DNA from: Cymbidium sinense
Lineage: Eukaryota > Streptophyta > Magnoliopsida > Asparagales > Orchidaceae
Reading direction: 5' to 3'
Assembly: GCA_021442155.1 (NCBI GenBank)
Contig: CM038221.1
Coordinates: 29,975,906 to 30,039,905 of the forward strand
DNA length: 64,000 nt
Shown here in pieces: positions 25,467 to 40,400 of the stretch. A model generated the notes under the pieces. It had not been told where the DNA came from and ran no database searches. It was given only the letters and a program-made list of their open reading frames with translations. Every line of letters starts with the position of its first letter. Position 1 is the first letter of the stretch. The translations under genes were made by a program, and so were the position numbers.

Positions 25467-28400
25467 GAGGTGCGAACTATGTTTGACGTGTGAGAGAGCT
25501 GAGAAGAAATGGAGTAGATTTGATAAGAGATGTTGTGAGAGATGTACACAAGAGTGGGCTGCACGTCGAATGGGATAGGAGAGAGGTGTGAGCTGACTTA
25601 TAGCAGTAGAATTAGGTGGGATTAACTGGGGGTTAGGTTAATTTCCACAAAAATTCATGTCAATTTCATCAAAACTCCTCGTGCAACCCCATGCAATATG
25701 GGTGTCCAAATAAGTAATTTCAGCATTTCAAATGTAACGCATCCGTTTCCGGTCGGAGATTGTTTGCTCGATCTTGACGTCGAATCAAATCGATTTTAAC
25801 TCAAATTGCGTGTAACAGCGACACGAGATTCACGTCCGCTCGCTCGACACTCACGTAGATTCGATCAAATCGATCACGAACAGTCTCCCTTGAAAGATTT
25901 CGACGTTTCAACGATAATGGCGCGATCAATTTTATGAATAGAAATCGTTTGGACGTCGTCGAGGCATCCCAAATCCAATATATGTCCATGTGGGTCAACA
26001 ACTCGTCTTCTCTATCAATCAATCGTCGGATAGTATGAAATACATATTTTAATCAATTTCGATGTTCTGAACACATTGGCGAACTCCATTTTGCAATTGG
26101 AGATTGTTTCATTCAATTTCGCTAACAATAGAGCGCACAACATCGCGCCCGTAGTACATCGATTTCATTATCTAAGTTTAATTTGACATGTGGATCGCAT
26201 ATAGAGATTAATAAATTGCTTATGCTTAATTTGACTTATTTAATTTTACTTGTAACAATTAAATATAATTTTGGAGACATTAAAACATGAATATACATCC
26301 TATATAGGCCAAGTTCATCTAATACATACATTTTATTACGCCCCACATAGGACAAGTTCATGAATACACAACCTTTATTCATCACAATTTTGTGTTTTAG
26401 GAGGCATTAAAACATATTTTGTGAATTTCTTTAGCACATCTATCTTCATTTCATTCCATTTTTATCTAATCCACTAATATAAATTTTATCTCTCTTTTAT
26501 TGATGCATCGCACATATCAAAACAACCCAAATTTATTTCCATGACCTTATATTTAATACATGCTACTCCAAATGTCTTGAATATAATCCTTTATCTATCA
26601 TTCAAAATCTTTATCATACTTCTCATGCTCAACTTACTTGTCAATTACATTTTAACCATCCAATGTTTAGAAACATACAATATAGTTAAACTAATTAATT
26701 CATAAAAGTTACCATTAAGTCTTCAAAATAATCTCTTGTAATAGTATGCCAAAAGAATTTCAAAAAATTTAACTACTCAAACTCAACACTAAAAATTATA
26801 TCCCTTTTGTACAAAGATCAAAATACTTGAACTTATTATATCTAGATATCACCTCATATTCCAACAACATTGCCTAACAATTAATAAATATCATACTAGC
26901 TAAAAGTGCATGTCATATACTCAATATTTATTCTACTAATCATAAATCCTTATAATCTAAACTTTTATTGTTCTAACTTTCCACCTATTTTAATAAATCT
27001 CACCAATTTGAATTTTTTTTTTCAACTATAAAATATATACAGTAAGTGATGAGATGTGGCTACGTGATAAACTAGGGAAGGTTTTGTAATTTTTTAATTG
27101 ACTTACAGATTTTGTTCAGTTATTTTCTTTTAAAAAAATTTTGTAAAGAAAGGGGTATAGAATTATGAAGTCCCTGTAAATACCCCCTTTCTTGTGTTTT
27201 CAGGGTGTCTATTTGTGAGTTTGTTTTCAGGATATCCTGACGTTGAGGAAGGATTCCCTATCATTGGGGAAGAATTCCCCAAGTTCGGAGAGTGAGGAGC
27301 CGGAGCTCCAGATACTTCTCTGACAGCTGCCAAGTGGACTGCAACAGAGATAGGCAACCAGAAGGATTTCCAGCAACTACGGTTTAGCAGGGAGGCGGGG
27401 TCAGTAGAGCAAACAATCCATAGGAAAGAAGTTTTATAGTAGATGCTAAAAATTAACTAATTCCTGCAAGATTCAAATATCGCCATCCCTTATTTTTAAA
27501 TTCTCCAATTCTTGAGTCAAAAATTATATTCTATCAGGTTCTCTGTTGTCCAATCCTTTGCTACTTTAATTTAATCATGTTGAAACAATAATATAATCCT
27601 TTTGCATTGTAACAATAATATAATCCTAATTCAATCTGAAATCCGATATTCAGGAGACAGCAGCTTATCGATTGATGATTTATAAAAATATCAAATACAG
27701 GATTTTGGATAGAATTAGGTTCGTTGTTCTTCAATTATGAAGTATAATTACTTTAGTTTAAAACATCGACCTAGAAGTCACAGACAGCAGGCTGTTTTTG
27801 GCAAGAAAGACCAGAGAATTATAGATAAAGACAGAACATCATTGAAACAGGAAGGTTGGTTCCCACCCAACTATTTATTTGTTCATAAAAACACAACCAA
27901 AAATATTAACAGACTTTCTATGTTTCTCTAAGTGGTTGTAACCCTCTTATCAAGTCTATTTATCCCTTAATTTATAGGAAATTGTCCTAAATTTTGTATT
28001 CTCTTATTCCTGAAGACTCAATTAATGTGTCTAGTGTATTATTGCAAAATTATTAACAGACTTTCTATGTTTCTCTAAGTGGTTGTAACCCTCTTTTCAA
28101 GTCTATTTATCCCTTAATTTATAGGAAATTGTCCTAAATTTTGTATTCTCTTATTCCTGAAGACTCAATTAATGTGACAAGTGTATTATTGCAAACTTTT
28201 GAATATTAAATGGTGTTACTAAGTCATCTCATGATAGTTATTCATTGCAAGCATTTTCATAACAATACCAAAAAAAGACACTTAATATCTCACGTGCATT
28301 TTTAACTTAATGCACATCAAATTAATTCTCATGATACTTCATATCAGATGCCTTCCCAAAATCAATAAAAATAATATGAAAATTATTTCTTTGCTCTATA

Positions 28401-28623
28401 TATATTTTTTCATTGATTGCCTTAGCATAATCACATTCATTACGGATCTTCCCAACATAAAGCTGAACTTTAAAAATCATCATATTTTTTCTATATTCCT
28501 CCTGCAACTTGAGTGTATGATTCCTAGATTTAATTTTTAGCATGGGGCATCTATCTATACTTGAAAACTAATACAAAATTTCTATTTTTCTAATCACTTA
28601 TCATCCCTTAATATTCAAAATTT

Positions 28624-28673
<50 letters not shown>

Positions 28674-31366
28674 AAATACTAGGGGTAAATTGAAGAAAAA
28701 ACCAACAAATCAAGATAAAAAATAGTAAGAAGATAAGGAGTAAATTGATGAATAAAAATTAAGATACGATGATAGCATTAACAATTAATAAAAAAACTCG
28801 TAAGTAGTATTCAGCCACTTGAGTGATTCAATCATAGATTTCAAAAAGGTAGTCCTTTCTTTCTCAAAATCAATCAAGAATTAAGCCAAGAAAAATATGT
28901 CAAACCAAAAAGGTTTGTCATCCTTGTCTTTATATTGAAGAGACCGCCCAATATTATAAAGGTTGAATAAATATAAAAATAAGCTTAGAAATAGAAATTT
29001 CTAAAAACATATATAATTCCTTAAAAAGTAATATAAGTCATATTTAATAGTAACAATACACATAATATAAACATAAGAGTTAATAATGCCCAATTTATAA
29101 ATATGAACTTGCTAGGTATCCTTCTCATGTAAATCATCCAACATGAATAGAGATCTTGATCTCAACAATTAGATTTCAAATCCAAGGGATAAATGAAGTC
29201 ACACCCCCCATTCATCAAGAACTTGTACAATTTTAAATAGAGTTCATTGTGAAATTACCATAGAAAGCAACCATCAGATAATATCCTTGATAAGGAATAA
29301 AGAATATCGTGAGGTGTTGTTTCTAGTCACTCTATTTCTTGACCAAGTAGATTTGTTTGTTTTCTTTGTTCTATGGATCCTTTGCTTGAAAATTAAAATA
29401 TCATCATAGTAATTTTTATATTTTGCATTTCCAACATTTATTTGATTCATGCAAATATTCTATTCCCAAATTCATGTAGCTCCTTTGTTTTCAAGTTTAT
29501 ATAGTCCCTCTATTTTCTATATATCTATGGCTCCTTCATTAACTCTTCTTGTAAGTGTTATGGGCTTGCAGGTTTTGAGTATCATAGCTAATGGAACTTA
29601 TCAAAATCATTCAAACTTGACGTGATTTCTTCAATAAATTATTATTCTATTGATATTCCAAAGATTATAAAAAAGGCTTGGTGAATAAAAAAAAAAAATA
29701 ATTAAATGGTTAATAAAGTTACTGAGGGAGACTACCTCCTTGTACAAGTGTAAGACTTGCTATTTTGTGTTTCTTTCCTTTTTTTCGATCATTCTTATTA
29801 GTTGAAAGTATATTTAATTCTTTTTTTTGCATCGGTGTGTACCAAATTACCAATTAGTCTGGTTGATGGGAGTCTTAAAAGTCGTTGCCAAGGTTTTAGG
29901 TTTGAATCCCACCTACATCATAATAAAGCCCCATCATATGAACTAGGGGTAAAAAAGCCTTCTTTGAATTACTGTAAATAATTTTCTTTTCTTTGTATGA
30001 TATTTTAATTATGGAACACATAGAAGTGGTTAGGTAGAATTATCAATATTTAAAGCAAGGGGAAGGGTTTGAAACTCCAAAGAAAAAAAAAAAAACAAAT
30101 TCAACATTGTGTAGTCTTTTAGTGAGCTTTGACTTTCTTTTCATAAATATTTAAAGTCAACATTATGTATTTTCATTTTCATTTGTTCTAGATGAGTGCT
30201 ATGTAAAGTGATACGTCTATTCTTCGTATATCATTTTGAATAATTATATTCATTTAACCTCATCTCTAACCATTTTTCTTCCCAATCCTCGGGGGCTATT
30301 TTTATCAACTCATATAAGGAATACATTTTCTACCCTCATTGTACAAATCTAAATTTAAACCTATTTTCCATCATCTTATCATCAATATATATCACCCTTA
30401 ACTTTTATCTAATATAATCATTCTTAAATATATCCTTTCCTAATTTTTCTACGTATCCATCTTAACATTATAATTTATATTACACTATTAGAATTTAATA
30501 ACAAATAGGGAAAAAAACTCCTAAATTAGATTTGAACGTTGTTATTTTCATTGCACATAGCAAACATTTATTTTAAGAAATATTGTTTTCAACTAAAATA
30601 GCATATTTATTGGTTATTGCCATCAAATTTACACTCCATACTAAAGCTAGATTAAAATCCATAGAAACTAGAACATCCTATGTTGATAATTATTACATTC
30701 TTAATCCTTCATTTTTTATCTATCCATCAGCCTTATTGATGCAACTCCTACCCTAAATAGAAAACATGATCAAATCACTGTATGTCTACACCCACCCATC
30801 TTCCTAAGGTAATAAAGTCATGCATCTTTTCTATTTTTATAACATCTATCTCATCAATGTCTTTCCTCAACTTTGCTTTGGCCTTCAGAAACACAAATCC
30901 CTTATGGATCCTGAAATCAATATATATGGATATACATAACTTCCCAAGATCAAGAACTCTCATGTCATGTCTCCATCTTTCATTCACACACACACATATC
31001 ATAACTACTTGAGATCAACAAGTCTCATGCCTTGTCTCCATCACACGCACATACACCTACACACACTCTCAATTACTAATAACATACACGTATTTTAATT
31101 TGTCCAAGTTAGTATGAACAAGACTTATGATTTAAAGACTATTATCCTGATAAGACAATCTATATTTTGAAATTAGTCAACCCACAAAATAGAAGGTAAA
31201 TCATCATAAAGTAGAAAGAGAGAAATTTTGGAATAACTAGCCTCAATTTTTTAGTTTTAAGGAGAAGAGAATTTTGCAGCAAAAAATTTTAAGATAGATG
31301 GATGAAATTAGCATGCACATGAATGATCCTAAAATGAATAGATTCACACGGGAAAGTTATAAAACT

Positions 31367-31417
<51 letters not shown>

Positions 31418-34400
31418 ACTAACTTCCATCTCTTAATTTTAAAGAGAGGAGAAAAGTCTAGGGAAAATTTTAAGGGAGTTGCACAAAATTATTTATTATA
31501 AAAAGACAACTTTTCAAAATGAGGAGTTTATCTTTTCCTATGCAATCTTTACTAAGAACATTAATGCCCTGATGATAATTTTTTTTTAAAAAAAAAGAGA
31601 GAGATGACTGATGGTTATCTGGCTCTAGGTAGGAACTCTACCCCTTTTAGATTCTTATGAAAAGCAAAATTAATGGTGAAGCAACCTTTACTAAGAAAAG
31701 CTATTAGAACAAAAACGGAAAAAAAAAAAAAATTCATGGTACTTAAAGTACCTAAAGGTGATTTCCCCATGAACTAATTTAAAATAAAGCATGATCATAT
31801 CTGAAGATCCAGCAACAATCTTACAGTTACGATAAGTCTAGTTTCGTTTATGTGAAATTGAATGTAAATGAAATCAACGTTTGTACCATATATCACATGA
31901 ATCACAAGCAATTGAGGTATCGAAACTTAAATCATCTTCAGTTACTTGCATCCCACTTCGTATCTTGCAACCATTATTTTCTAGACATTTCACTGCCTGC
32001 AGATAAAAGAGTAAAAGTATCCCATAAGATGCTTGAAATATGATTGATCTAGTTCGGTTGTATTGGAAAAATATAGAATGATTACATCTTCGCTGATGTA
32101 GTACGATGGGAATGACAGTGTGTTGTTTTTCCCCTGAAAACACCAATCCTCATTCCTGCATTACAATGTTCAAAAATAACTGCCTAGCTGAGTTGATACA
32201 AAGAAGGGTTAAATAGTATTAGGACTTGTAATGAACAGAGTTGCACTTGCATAGTACTAAAAATGTATCAGAACAAAATTTTTCCAAATACAAACTCCAA
32301 GATGCACAAACAAAAGCATAGGGACACAAACATGACATATACAAGTAAGACACTTGGCAACATTCAAAAATAAATGAGAAGGAATGATCACGAGATTTAA
32401 AATATATATTTCAATATTAATAATAAGAAACTCACAACCATCATAATTATAATAGACATCTTAATTAAATATGGAAAGAAATAGAAGTAAATAATTACTT
32501 TAATCATATGATAAAACAAAAAACTTTGCAATAATAATAATGCTGATAGAGATTGATTATTGATAGACTCGAATAATATGTAAACTTGAAATAAATTTGA
32601 TTAAATATTGAATCGAGTTAAAATGATACAATTTTCTATGATATGTATCCAGCACCTCCACATGAATCGCTTAAGAATTGTATCATAAGTGTCTATGAGG
32701 TATTCCCAAAGAGTCATTTTTTAGCGGTTGTTTAATTTGTTACAAAATGAGTGCATTGTATTTGGAATGCAAGTGTTTTAGAAATTCTAATGTTTGGCTT
32801 AATAAATTTGGATTGCAATGTAAAATTTCAATGCATTTCAAATTCACTATTTAGCTCAATGCATTTGGCATTAAGCCCAATTTAGGTAATTCCAAAGACA
32901 TCTCGATTAAAGTGAGGACAATAGTCGTTGCCGTCACCACCACCACCTCCACCTCCACCACGCAGGTGCGCCACCATGACTACCTCATGCCACCACCATT
33001 GTCGGATCCCAAACCGCCACCACCGCGGTCACCATGGTTGGTGCCATCATCGACCCTTCTCCCACTGACCACCACCACCACTACTGTCGCCGTCATCCAC
33101 CACCACTACCAGGCACCAACATTTCCCCCCACCACCATGAACACCACTATCACTAACCACCACTGCTAGCCACCATTGTCATCAACCACCTTTGCCAGCC
33201 ACCACCACCATTGACCACTATTGTCAATCTCTGTCGCCACCATTGTCGTTGTTTGCCTCCATAGCCACCGCACCTCCACTTCACCACACCACCCCCATCG
33301 GCCACCACCATAGCCACTACCCACCACCACCACCCTTAAAATTTTAGAAAAGAAAAGTGTTGATATTGCTTATATTCAAGTCATTAAAAATATATATGTT
33401 AAAGCAGTCACTTATGTACAGACACAAGAATGTTTGACCAAGTATTTTCCTATTTCAGTTGGATTACAAGTCTTTATCTTTTCATTTTAGTTATGGATGT
33501 TCTTACTAGACATTTACAAGAGGATGTACCTAGCTATGTTTTGCTAATGATATTCTTCTTGTTGATAAGACTAAGTAGGGAGTTCAAGAAAATTTGAATT
33601 ATGGAGGTCAACCTTAAGAGTTTAAAAGCTTGTGTTTGAGTAGATGTAAATACATGAAGTGTAGTTTTAATTATAAAATATTTAGTGGAGTGGTTATAAT
33701 GGGTGATCAAGTCATTAAAAAAAGTGAACGTTTTAGATATCTTGGACCTATTGTTCAAAGTGATGATGAAATAGTTGGGAAGTAGAATTCAAGTTGGATG
33801 GTTGAAGTGAAGAAATGCATCGAGCATATTGTGTGATAGAAAAGTATGCACCTTAAGAAGAAAAATTTTATAAGATGGTAGTGAGACTGCAGTATGTTGA
33901 CCAGTAAAAGAGAAGCATAAAATTAAGTGTTGCAAAGATGAAGATGCCCAAAAGGATGAGTGATTTTACACTAAGGATGCGTTTGGAACAACTTTCTGGC
34001 TGCTTTACTTTTCAGAAAACAACCAGAAAATAATGGAGCAGTGTTTGGCTACTAGCTTTTTGGCTATTTTTCAAAAAGTTTTGTAATGAAAAGCTGCTTT
34101 TCAGAACTAGAACTGTTACAATGTAGTGGTTGTTAGAAAGCTGTTGATTGAATTTTTCAATAAGAAAAATATTTATATCACACAACAGCTTTTCAAAAAG
34201 TTATTTTCTCTATAGTAGCTTTACAACCAGCTTTTCAAAAAACTACAATTGCCCCCAAACAAGCCCTAATAGACAAAATGCGAAACAAATATATACATGG
34301 AAAGGTTGGAATATATCCAATGACAAATAAGATTAGAGAGAATCGCTTTAGATGTTTTGATCACATTAAACGTCGATCATCCAATGACCCAATTAGGAGA

Positions 34401-37400
34401 ATAGATTTATTAGACACAGCCTATATTAAGAAAGATAGATAGGAAGATAGAGGTAGGCCTAAAAATACTTGTTTAAATATAAAAATGGCCTTATTTTATT
34501 AGAATTAAATGAGATTTTAACACTTAATAGGACATAATGGAGAAGAAGGATTTATGTAGTGGACCCCACATAGTAGGATGAAGGCTTTGATGTTGTTGTT
34601 GTTGTTGATACAGATGATTGAGCTTCACATGTATGGTCTGCTAAATGTGGAACCTACTTTGCCAAAATTGTAATTACTTACATTGAAATGAATTGAACTA
34701 AACATTTGCCTATCCAACCAATCCTTAAGAATGTTTAATTTCAAGAAATCCAACAAATGTGATGATAGATAAAGGCATGCTTATAAATATGTATGATGGC
34801 TTTTTTATTAATACAATATCAAATTTATAGCTTTTTTGTCGATACCATTTGAAATTTATGTTCACAGTATTGTGAATACTTAATGGATGTGGCATGCCTT
34901 CAAGTATGGTACAAGTGCGATAACCAAATTCTAGATAAAGTTACCTCTTTGCACCAATGTGAGGCCTAAATTTTTATCATTTTGGTTCTCTTTTCTTTTA
35001 TGTATTTTCTTAAATAATTTTTCTATTGATGTTGCTAGTCCTGATTTTTATCAAATTTTATAAACTAGAATTCAACTATGGTGTAATAACCCATTTACTT
35101 GCAATTTTTGTAGTTCAAAATTGTTGATTTCTTTGAATTAATCAAGCATTGAATTACCATCATGGTTTCAAGATTATGTATTTCTAAGTTTATACATGGA
35201 GCAAGTGAATTTTGAGCAACTATCGGTATTTGATTTACAAACCCCTTTTTTGTGTAATCCACATTATTATATCACATTAATTGCATTAGATAACGAAGAC
35301 CCTTATGCATCCCGCGTCATCCCACTATTCATTTAATTTGAAAACTAGATTCAATCCGTTGATGTCTGCTAAACTTCCATATGGCACTGATATTATTACT
35401 TTTTTCTCAAAATAAAGACATGGATATTGAAATTTTATCTTCATATTCATCAGTTCAATTCCCTCAGCCATAGGCCAACCACCAAATGGAAGATGCCATT
35501 CTTTATTTAGAAAGACAACAATTGAACAAGGTAAAAATTCTTTCTTGAACAAGCCTGAAGCCAAACAGATGAATGGTTATAAGGTACAAGCAATACATGT
35601 GTATCAATAATTTAGTACTTCATCTATCATATTTTTCTCCAATGCTCTTTTTGCATATGTATACTCTTTAATTCCAAGCTAAGCATATTGTATTAACTTA
35701 GTCGTTTAAAATCAACTGATGTTTTGTATGATATTCCAGTTATTATATGCAACTCATCTAGCAGCCGAAAACTCCAAAAGAATTATTAACAATTCTAAGG
35801 ATGTTCACATAACAATTAAAACAAATAATACAGATCAATAAATAGAAAAAACATGAATGGCAGTTTGAGTTTGATATATGCATAGATGCCTTATTAAACA
35901 TTAACTAATTTAACAATGGTTTTCTCAGTTTATATATATTGCTCACATATTGAGTGAGATGCACCTAATCCTAAGACTCTTTTAGCCACGGGACCTCACT
36001 TTAGTTCTTTTTTAAAGAACCAAGAGATCCTTCTTCCTTTCTAAAGACTTAAGGATCAAAAGTAAGGAATTAGAACTTGAAACAAGAAATGGAAACAGTA
36101 ATGTCAGACTTAGGGGCTGTTTGGTTTGGTTGAGTTTTAAGTGCAAAATAAATAAAATGAAAATTTTAACTTTTAGGTGTTTGGCCTAAGTTCAAAATAC
36201 AAGTCTAAAGTATGTGTCCTCGCTTTGAAATCCATTGTAAGGGTGATTTGTGGGGTATTTAGAATTAGCCCAATTTGGGCAAATTCCAAATACAATGTAA
36301 TTAGGTGTAATGTGAGGTCCATGTTGCCAACTGCCACTCCCTACATCCATAGATGCCGACCTTGACACAAAATACGACGCCGCCTAACTCATCAAACCCC
36401 ACCGCTGATCAGAAATACTTTACCTTTCTTCATTCTAGAAATAATAAACTCATCTATTTCTAGAGTTTTCAACCAAACAACCTAAAGTAATCCAAATACA
36501 TTACATTCTTTTAACATTATATTTTTTTTTTCAAGCAACCAAACAGCTCCTCGTAATATTTGAAGTCAATTGTAACCAACAAAAATAATACAAAAACTGA
36601 AACTTCAAAGAACTAAATCTACCAAAAAAAACATAATTAAAAACATCATTATCACCACTATCAGCCTAATCACATTTATTTCAGGTTGACATGTAGATTC
36701 ATCATTTCCATTCTTTACCAATAAAATCTGCATAACCCATTAGCAGTTGTTCATATAATCACAACCTTAAGTTAACAACTGAAAAACGGCTCACCTAGAA
36801 ATAGGATGCTCCTCTAATCCGATACTTCTGATGGTGTCATACACCTTGATTCAACACAGGCAGAATTAGAATGACCATGACATCATATAGCAAATTTAAT
36901 ATTGTCAGGTAAAAGATGAATAAGTTCAAAAAACGTCAGGTAAATATTAACCTACACATTTAGAAATGAGAAATACCTTGCCAAACACTGAATCCTCAAT
37001 AATGAATATCAAAGACTATATAGATGCATTAGAAGAAAAATCAAAAAAGCCTGCATATACTCACTTACCGGAAGACACGTAATAAGTTGAAACTCATTTT
37101 TTGCAAATTGGGCAGAGATTTGTGATGATGATAGTTATCAATGCATGCAAAACAAAACCTGTGTTGCACGAAGATAAACCATTTTACAACCCTATTCTTT
37201 GCACCCAGCCGGTAATACCAATAAGAAACAATGAAACATTGCAATTATGAAACTATGCTAAGAAAATATACAAGCAAAGATCTATTACATGAAGATACAG
37301 GAACATAGACTGCATGTGATAGAGAACAACATCAATCAATCCCAAACTGATGGTGAGGGTAAAGTAAAATTGATGCGGAAAAGTGTTCAACTTAAAAAAA

Positions 37401-40400
37401 AAAAAAAAGTTGTAATTTTTAGTTTAAATTCAGTTAAGTTAGCTTTTGGAAGTTGGTGAGAAGTTGGTTGTAAAAAGAAGTTGATCATAAGCATCAATTC
37501 ATGTGGTGGATCTTTCACCATAAGTCCAATAAGTGCCATGTAAGCCAAGAGGTGCCACGTGCTCCAAATCCCATAGGTGTTTGCAATCCCCAGATATATA
37601 TATATATAATCAAGAGGTACCTCAATGCAAGCACCCTTTCACTTGCCAACCACCAGCCTCTTTTCTTATTTCTTTAGAAATTTAAATTTAAATGTTGTAA
37701 TTTTATTTTAAATGTTCTAATCTAGTTGTGAACGTCACATGCATGTATAAATATGATGGAAATGTATGAAAAAGGAAAGGTTTTGTTGTATTCTATCCCA
37801 AATAGGGTTCCCCTCCCTTCCACCAGGTGGTAGTAAGTTCATATGAAGATTTGGAGCACTCATGCATTATTCATATGGTTTCTTTGGTGAGAAATCATAT
37901 GAATATGTTTTATATTTTTGTTAATGTATCTTAAAGATGGCAAAAGGTGTTTTCCTCTGCCATCAGTGGTGGATGCTCATTTCATGAAGGATAAATGCTC
38001 TTACAATCATGATTAGAGTGTTTACCATGACAAGACCCTATACTTTATCTTTCACCTCTTTTTTCATGTTTTTTATTTCCTATATACACCTTCATTTCCC
38101 CAAGAAATAGAATAGAACCTAAGACTTTTGATTCATTCTCCAAAGGAACCCTAGTCTTTATCTTATGGGATTCACGTCCTCAGAGTGAACCCTAGACCTC
38201 CATCTCCAAAACCTCTTATACAGCCCTCATCAATTCATTAACCTTTCCACTACATATCTTTATCTCAAACACAGCTTATTTATTACTTGGATGAGCCCTT
38301 TCCAATTCATCCATACTACAAAATAATTATTCCCTTCATTAGTCACCTATTAGCCATGGTAGGAAGTCAAATTCTCATACATCATCCCCACTTCATATCT
38401 ACAAAGAGGATCACATCTACTAGAATTCTCCACACTGTCATATGTCACCATCATCGAGGGATCTCCTGTCTACCCCTTTCTTATGCAAGTTGTGATGACT
38501 ATGGTAAGTAATAGTGCCCTGATATCTACCTCAGATAGCATTAATTTGAGAAACACAAAGAATGATGATGACGATCATTGCATATAATATATGAGATCAA
38601 AGAGGTTATAGAATGACTGAGGTTGAAGAAATGAATCTGACAAATAAGACAGGATTTTGTTTTAATACAATGACTAACGTGTGGTACTTTGAGAGGTGGT
38701 AGCCACCTCCAACAAAATTGCGGAATATAGTTACTGCATGTGCGTGATGGGCATGTGTGGGGAGGTAGAAATAAGATGTTAATACCATATAGAGGTGTGA
38801 CTCAACAAATGGTGTGCATACCTAGTATTTGTGTGCATGTACCTCCCCCATAAAATAAGAAGAGCATTCTCAATTTCAAGTTATCAAGAAATTCACAAAC
38901 TACCATCATCATCAATACCTAAAGGCAATAACGGGACAACAATGAGGTTTGAAAGAGAAGGCGGCATCATCATCCGATGACATCCTCAATGTGCTTGTTT
39001 CTCAGTTGGGGCACTACATGCCCTAGCCAAGGGTTGAAATTCACTAGCACAGGAATGTAGGGGAAACTTGAAATGGCCTAGCCCAAACCACCCAATCGCA
39101 TACTCAGCCTAATGCCTTATATGTTCTTTCATTAGATCTCTCTTGTTAATTCAATATGTTATTTTTTAGGAATTTATTATATATGTATATGTAAAGATAT
39201 GCTTGAACCTCCCATACATAGAATCATGTGTCTTTTGAGTGTCGTATCCTATAATGTTCAAGATTTACAGCATTGTAATGTCTGTATCAATGCTTTTGCA
39301 TTAGGTCAAACAAAAAGTAATTGTCATTGGTTTAGACGTTCAAGTAAACATGTTATTGAGACATGCCAAGATGACTTAGCCTATTTTCTTTCAGTCAAGC
39401 AAAACTTAACAGCTCAGTCTACATTAATGTGGTGCTTATTTAATTTTTCTCAGTAATAGCCCTACAAGCTTTTAAAAAAATACCTCAGTCAAGCCCACAA
39501 GTTATCGGGCAGCCTGATAAATGATGATGTACAAAAAAAATGAATACAATGGTCAAATGTATTATGCCCAAAATTGGAAAGTAACTTGCAGACATTCAAT
39601 TTTTAGGCATTCTAAAGAATTATAAGATTTTACATATAACTTATCAGCCTAGCATTGAAATTACAGTTCAATTAAGTGATAAATACAAGAGAGGAGTAAG
39701 TTATGAGGACATGGAGGAAATGATGTTTTTCCCTCATTAACATACCAATGGTCACAACAATCAAGCACCCCTGTCTGTCAATTACAATGTCAAAACATAT
39801 CCCACATCTCTCTTGTTCAAAGACTGAATTAATCTGCATAGCACATAAGGGTCTGTGAGTATAAAACAAGATAATTTAAAAGACAAAATTATGAAAATTT
39901 TCCAGATATAGACCACGTCTTTGATTCAAAAGTATGCAATTACCTAAAGTAAAAATGGATGACCAAGAGATCACTCAAATAACTTGCACAAATAAAGTCA
40001 AAAGTGCAAGCGATTTCAAGGAAAACATAAATTTTAACCCTTCTTTTCAAGAAAGTAATTCCTAAAAACTAACAGAACATGACAGCATTGAAAACAATAG
40101 GTATAATATATATATTATAATGCCTAATGTGGTTCACGCCAACTCAAAGACCCACTAACAACTGTAATCCAAATTCATAAAGTATTAGAACACCGATTTA
40201 TGAAATTTAAGGTGTAAATTTACTCATTTATAACTTCCAGCTAGGAGGTGTGACAGAAAGAAAAACACATGAGATCCATTCTGAAAAATATTCTTGTGTA
40301 CAGCATATATACTTAAACAATTCAGACTAAAACCCAGATTGTTTCCTGCTTAGCTCAGTTCTTATGTAGAATTCAACCCTTTTGTTAGGTTCATAGGAAG

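Noticed and set aside
32912..33169. A Thr/Pro/His-rich 85-codon protein
   Set aside because: A direct readout of a CCA/ACC repeat.
35325..35564. A missing exon of the RING/PHD gene
   Set aside because: Its residues do not fit the family linker, and exons 5 and 6 already join in phase without it.
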